Shown piece after piece: positions 59,001 through 64,000 of a stretch of 64,000 nucleotides of DNA. Made by a program: the position numbers and the translations under genes. A model generated the notes under the pieces. That model had not been told where the DNA came from. It saw only the letters and a program-made list of their open reading frames with translations, and made no database searches. Origin of the DNA: Xanthostigma xanthostigma (lineage: Eukaryota > Arthropoda > Insecta > Raphidioptera > Raphidiidae); the NCBI GenBank assembly GCA_963575645.1, contig OY754475.1, forward strand, positions 21,738,509 through 21,802,508. The letters are read 5' to 3'. Within the stretch, counting starts at the first letter, position 1. Each line of letters begins with the position of its first letter.

Positions 59001-61130
59001 TTGAATCGAACATTAACATCACCAAAATGAGGCACAAACGTGATATTGCACATTAGAATGGCTATAACAGGTAGCAATGTTTTAAACGCCTGTGGTGCAG
59101 GCAATTGCATTACAAGGATGTATGGAGGATTGCCTGCTTGCAGGCGTTTAATGATAAATTTTTTAAAAACTACAACTAGTGGTTTTATGAAGTAATAGCG
59201 GTTGGATCTTTTTGAAAATAGGTAGACCCCTGTAAAATGACTCGCTGAGTCCAAAAATGCAAACAAAACTTGCGTATCTCGTTTGGTTTAGAAGTTACGG
59301 GCCTTTCGCATTTTTGGCGATTTTTCGCTGTTTAACGCCTATAACTTCGAAACGAATAGAGTTAGGACAGTTTTGTTCGACTTTTCAGAATCAGCGGGTC
59401 GGTTTACATCAGTGTACTTGATTTGAAAAAGATCCGAAACATTTTCCAAAAACACGCGAAAAAAAACTAAGGCTATAGCCTTCTCTTTTTTTCGCGTTTT
59501 ACGACAAAAAAAATAGATCTTCTTCAAATTAAGTATACCGATGCAAAAAGATGCACTGAGCTCAAAAATGCAAAGAAAAAGTGTCTATCTCGTTTGGTTT
59601 AGAAACTGGGCGTTTTTTAAGATTTCAACGATTATGGCCCTTAAGTCCCAAACGAAAAATTTTGCAAATGATGTCGAAGCGTTTTTAAACTCGTAAGTTC
59701 GTTCTCTATCAGTGTACGTAATTTGAAAACAAACGAACGGTTGGAATTTTCGAAATTAAGAAAACAATATACTTGACGTTTAATTTCACTTAAGCGTAAT
59801 TTTAAAACCAGATATACGCAAAATTTCGTTATTTTAGTGACTAAATATTACAAAATTGATATTTAGCTACCTCTATTAATGTTGTAGCTAATCTATTTGT
59901 GCAGGAAAACCTCTTGAATCGAACATTAACATCACCAAAATGAGGCACAAACGTGATATTGCACATTAGAATGGCTATAACAGGTAGCAATGTTTTAAAC
60001 GCCTGTGGTGCAGGCAATTGCATTACATGCATCTATGGAGAGTTGCCTGCTTGCAGGCGTTTAATGATAAATTTTTTAAAAACTACAACTAGTGATTTTA
60101 TGAAGTAATAGCGGTTGGATTTTTTTGAAATTAGGTAGACCCCTGTAAAATGACTCGCTGAGTCCAAAAATGCAAACAAAACTTGCGTATCTCGTTTGGT
60201 TTAGAAGTTACGGGCCTTTCGCATTTTTGGCGATTTTTCGCTGTTTAACGCCTATAACTTCGAAACGAATAGAGTTAGGACAGTTTTGTTCGACTTTTCA
60301 GAATCAGCGGGTCGGTTTACATCAGTGTACTTGATTTGAAAAAGATCCGAAACATTTTCCAAAAACACGCGAAAAAAAACTAAGGCTATAGCCTTCTCTT
60401 TTTTTCGCGTTTTACGACAAAAAAAATAGATCTTCTTCAAATTAAGTATACCGATGCAGAAAGATGCACTGAGCTCAAAAATGCAAACAAAAAGTGTCTA
60501 TCTCGTTTGGTTTAGAAACTGGGCGTGTTTTAAGATTTCAACGATTATGGCTCTTAAGTCCCAAACGAAAAATTTTGCAAATGATGTCGAAGCGTTTTTA
60601 AACTCGTAAGTTCGTTCTCTATCAGTGTACGTAATTTGAAAACAAACGAACGGTTGGAATTTTCGAAATTAAGAAAACAATATACTTGACGTTTAATTTC
60701 TATAAGCGTAATTTTAAAACCAGGTATACGCAAAATTTCGTTATTTTAGTGACTAAATATTACAAAATTGATATTAAGCTACCTCTATTAATGTTGTAGC
60801 TAATCGATTTGTGCAGGAAAACCTCTTGAATCGAACATTAACATCACCAAAATGAGGCACAAACGTGATACTGCACATTAGAATGGCTATAACAGGTAGC
60901 AACGTTTTAAACGCCTGTGGTGCAGGCAATTGCATTACAAGCATGTATGGAGGATTGCCTGCTTGCAGGCGTTTAATGATAAAATTTTTAAAAACTACAA
61001 CTAGTGATTTTATGAAGTAATCGCGGTTGGATTTTTTTGAAAATAGGTAGACCCCTACAAAATGACTCGCAGAGTCCAAAAATGCAAACAAAACTGGCGT
61101 ATCTCGTTTGGTATAGAAGTTACGGGTCTT
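47062..61130 (+). repeat. Satellite B: ~912-bp tandem array, 16 monomers
   Basis: Counting from the CTACCTCTATTAATG block, monomers begin at about 47090, 48003, 48912, 49825, 50738, 51650, 52562, 53475, 54388, 55300, 56212, 57124, 58037, 58949, 59861 and 60774. Spacing is 909-913 bp and the last copy is partial. Variants fall into types: a (GAAGTAATCGCGG and CCCCTACAAAATG), b (GAAATTAGGTAGACCCC), c (GGATCTTTTTGAAAATAGG) and d (ATCTATGGAGAGTTGCC). The order is ..c d d a a b c a a a b c d a, giving a 4562-bp five-monomer higher-order period. The minus-strand frames of 105 and 62 codons and the plus-strand 69-codon frame recur with the monomer and are not genes. Confidence 0.97.
47224..47291. 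repeat. 68-bp hairpin in the satellite B monomer (first of a series)
   Basis: TAAACGCCTG..TGCAGGCAA and TTGCCTGC..CAGGCGTTTA form a ~20-bp stem with a ~25-nt loop. The same structure recurs in every monomer (for example at 48137, 49046 and 51783) and in the isolated fragment at 40592-40659. The loop varies (ATGCGTGTATGGCGG, AAGCATGTATGGAGG, ATGCATCTATGGAGAG) while the stem is nearly constant. Confidence 0.85.
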
Positions 61131-61810
61131 TTTCTATTTTGGTAATTGATCGAAGTAATAGCGTTTGGATTGTTTTAAAATTTGGTAGACCCATATAAAG
61201 TCACGCAGATTCCGAAACAGAAAAGAAAACTTGTATATTTTTACGTTCCGAATAGATTTGTCAAGTGTCGTCAGAAAATACAATTGACTTTTTGGAGATA
61301 CCCTGACAAGTGTCTTCGGCAATTCACAACTTTCTGCGCGACGAAGGTCAACACATGCTTAAATTGAACATAGGTGGGTTGGTTCACATTTTATCGGAGT
61401 CCGAGGAATGGTAATCGTCGAAGAACCGTTCTGTCAAGAGAATACGCCCCTATCTTCGTCATGAACTGTCCGGCGGACTCGAAGCAGTCACAGCTCGTGG
61501 AAGAAATTACGTCTGTTCTCAGAAAATGGGGCTCACACTGGAAACATTTATATGTCGTAAGTCTATTGAGGTACAAAATTTAAGTATGGCAAAAACGCAC
61601 TTCCGTGTAAAATCTCAGAGTGCAAATAGCGAAACACTTTCTGTATTTAAATTTCTTTCAGTCGGAGCTGAAAAAGAAATTTCGTGAATGATCGTTCACT
61701 CTTCGTTTCTGTGCCGTAATGGTACCAGACCTCCGGGTGCGCTCGTTGAATTCAGCGTGTCGTCTTCTATCAGTACACCGAATTTGAATTGCATCAGATA
61801 CAGAGTCTAG
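61131..61810 (+). repeat. Decayed satellite B edge
   Basis: GAAGTAATAGCGTTTGGATT, TTTGGTAGACCCATATAAAG and ACTTGTATATTTTTACG follow the monomer order with many substitutions, and TATCAGTACACCGAATTTGA at about 61770 recalls the monomer's TATCAGTGTACGTAATTTGA. Identity falls away from the array. Short frames here are repeat-derived. Confidence 0.65.
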
Positions 61811-63720
61811 GGGCGTCAATATTTGAAAAGTTAAATATGCAAACAATCTTACCTTTTTTTTCGGCCGGCGCTAAAATCGCTACCCTACCATCAGAAACAG
61901 TGAATGGGAAAAACAAAAACGGCGTGATTCATTCAATATAATTGTTTTATTGTTAATTCATCTTGTACCTAATATTTTAACATATAAAACTGTTGGGCCT
62001 ACTATAATTTCAAGATTTACACACATTTTAAATTTTTCGAAATAATATTTTTTAGAGATACTTAAACTTATATTTATAGCTAAAATTATTTTCTGTTCCG
62101 ATCGCAAAATCACGTCGCAGAGCGTGCCGGTCGCGTTGCAAATAGGTAATATAAAAATACGTTGAACGGAGGCCGAAACACTCCCGAGATCGATTTCCGT
62201 ACGAAACCCGTTACTTTATACTTACTAGATGAAAAAAAGAAAAATAATAAATCAGTTGTAAAAATGGGAGAAGACATGATAATAAGCATTCAAGAAAACG
62301 TCTGTCTTACAAAAATACATTCGAATCGGTAAAAACGAAAGAACAAGAAAAAAAAAACAAATTGTCATTATTTTTAACTAAACCTAAATATATATATGTA
62401 TATATTTAGTTTGCAAATATTTATACAGCGCTGAATATCATATTCCACAAAAAAAAAAAGATTCGTGCTTATCAGGGACTTTTAGGATTTGTAACTTTTA
62501 TCTCCGGTTGGCAAAATTACAAAAAAAAAAGAGTATATCTGAAATAAAAAAATATAAAGAAACTTTTGCCACAACCATGTATTAAAAAAGTAGTTACAAA
62601 AAATTAGGCCCCGATACAATTAATAATAATTATTTAAACATATAATATGATTATCGCGTTTTTATATTTTTCCGACAAAATCAAAACATGTAAATTATTT
62701 AAATTGTGATGCTTACTTGTTCACCCATTGTTCTTACATCAAAATTAAGCCATTCCAATGTACATTTTTTTTTATCTGAAATAAACTGGAATGATATCTA
62801 CACCGATATGTTAATTTTCAACAAATATTTCTACTTCTTTTAAAACAAAAAATTATACATGTAGTTCGTAACCAATTCATATGTTTTCATATTAAAGAAG
62901 AAAAAATAAACGACGAGCTGACATTTGCAAACCGAACTTTTGATCTTTATTTATGTCGCTCGACCGCTCGACACAAAAAATTTTAACGGTCTCTGTTCAT
63001 ACCGCCACGTCAAAAGAATTCTTGATTTCCGTGGATAAAATAACTAATAAACGACCGAAGCTCTCTTTTTTATTATTTATACTTAATCGGCGGACTAAAC
63101 TTCGAACCGTCAAAAAGAAAACAAGTTTCGTCGAACAGTCATCTGTTTTCGTAATGTCGAATGTATGTTTAGACTCACACATTCGACGTTAGGATAAAAT
63201 AAACCTCTGAACAATATAGGTTATGTCTTAGCAGTTAAAAATCAGTCGTGGCCAAATACTGGAAACAGTTACGACACAAATAATGTAATATATTATATTC
63301 TGATCGACTGTACTATTTAGCGCTTAGCTTTTAAACGGATTGAAATATTTATTCATCTAAATGTGAGGTTATGTATACGTACTCTAATGCGCGCTAAAAA
63401 GAGTCAAAAGTTACGGAATCGCCGTGTCGGCCATCGATAATTTTCTGCATTACCGATAAAGTTTTGATATCTCGATATCAATTTAGAAAACAATAAATGT
63501 ACAATCAAATCACTTTGGAATGATTTCTTTTATAAACGATACTTTCATTTTTACAACGATTGAAAAGAAAATTGAATTCAACCAACGCCAATTTAAAAAA
63601 AAATACTATTTTCGCATAGCGAGAGCGATTACAAAACAAATTTTCTTTCGCATATCAATTATTTTTTTCTACATAAAACATAATATATACAATAATTATT
63701 ACGAATATGATTTTAAAGTA
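61811..63720 (-). other. AT-rich DNA, possible 3' UTR of a minus-strand gene
   Basis: A minus-strand AATAAA (TTTATT at 61946-61951) sits at the left end of a 1.8-kb AT-rich, repeat-poor stretch. This would fit the terminal exon of a gene reading leftwards from beyond 64000. No coding exon is visible, so this is a weak inference. Confidence 0.25.
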
Positions 63721-64000
63721 TACGACGAATAAATCAATTTCCCGTCATCGAAACAAAAATAGAGAGAAAGAGAGTTCACAAAACAGATTTTGTACGTCGC
63801 ACGTCGCTCAAAAGTTGCCGCCCGCGAGCGAAGCTGCACTGTGTCGTTCCTAGCGGAGCCCGCAAACTGCCTGTATGATAGATACGATCACCTATTTACA
63901 AAGACGGATTCGCTAGCGACGAGGCGGCGCAGCTTCGCTCGAATTGCGACGGCGAACTCGACGAGAAACAAAGCAATTTAAAAAAAGATGAAGAATCGAG
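63721..64000. other. GC-richer segment at the right edge with an inverted repeat
   Basis: CGAGCGAAGCTGC (about 63825) and GCAGCTTCGCTCG (about 63929) form a 13-bp inverted pair. The segment is clearly richer in CG dinucleotides than its surroundings. It could be a 5' exon or promoter, or part of a transposon end; the open frame 63790-63981 is unconvincing. Confidence 0.3.

Noticed and set aside
47090-61091. Recurrent 105-, 69- and 62-codon open frames through the satellite B array
   Set aside because: They repeat with the 912-bp monomer on both strands, have no conserved protein features, and some copies are broken by stops (TTTAGC variants near 49830 and 50743). Openness follows from homogenisation.

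Overview
The window is eukaryotic, AT-rich, intron-bearing DNA and is most likely from a lepidopteran insect (moth or butterfly). The evidence is ZAD-C2H2 zinc-finger genes (an insect-expanded family), an extensin-like cuticle/matrix gene whose start methionine appears to sit alone on a first exon, a tRNA-derived SINE, and several dispersed families of moth type (for example one ending in a 'GACTCGCACTTGGCCGG' tail). No bacterial operons, CRISPR array, rRNA or intact tRNA gene was seen. Only about 10 kb of the 64 kb is protein-coding.

Layout. 1-2916: satellite A, a 654-bp monomer in four and a half nearly identical copies, entering from the left edge and stopping abruptly at a 40-bp minisatellite (12 copies, 2921-3400). 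3.5-16 kb: gene-poor DNA with nested transposon fossils, including a hAT-like MITE with target-site duplication, two long foldback elements and a three-copy MITE family. 16.0-31.4 kb: a long gene for a secreted, Pro/Thr-rich extensin-like protein. Its exons at 27045-27144, 28159-28317 and 29052-31120 are well supported, and a promoter plus an ATG-only first exon near 16.0-16.2 kb is inferred. The 10.8-kb first intron is packed with transposon remnants. 35.7-39.6 kb: a two-exon gene for an unrecognised 1156-residue single-pass membrane protein with a large disordered ectodomain. 41.0-45.5 kb: two tandem paralogous genes, each encoding two ZAD domains plus C2H2 fingers (4 fingers, and 10 intact plus 1 decayed), with fossil fingers between them. 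45.86-46.34 kb: a pogo/Tigger-like MITE that still carries the start of a CENP-B-type DNA-binding domain. 47.06-61.13 kb: satellite B, sixteen copies (the last partial) of a ~912-bp monomer, each with a 68-bp hairpin and showing a five-monomer higher-order period, grading into a decayed edge up to ~61.8 kb. 61.8-64 kb: AT-rich DNA, possibly the 3' UTR of a minus-strand gene beyond the window.

How it fits together. The matrix-protein gene and the membrane-protein gene share a strand but show no direct functional link. The most suggestive arrangement is the double-ZAD zinc-finger pair. It lies between a solitary 0.39-kb fragment of satellite B (40.34-40.72 kb) and the main satellite B array (47 kb onward), and shows finger gain and loss within and between the two genes. 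Together with the shared inverted-module design of satellites A and B, this is the best candidate here for an undescribed system: a young, repeat-associated zinc-finger cluster beside the satellite it might regulate. That functional link is a hypothesis, not something the sequence shows.
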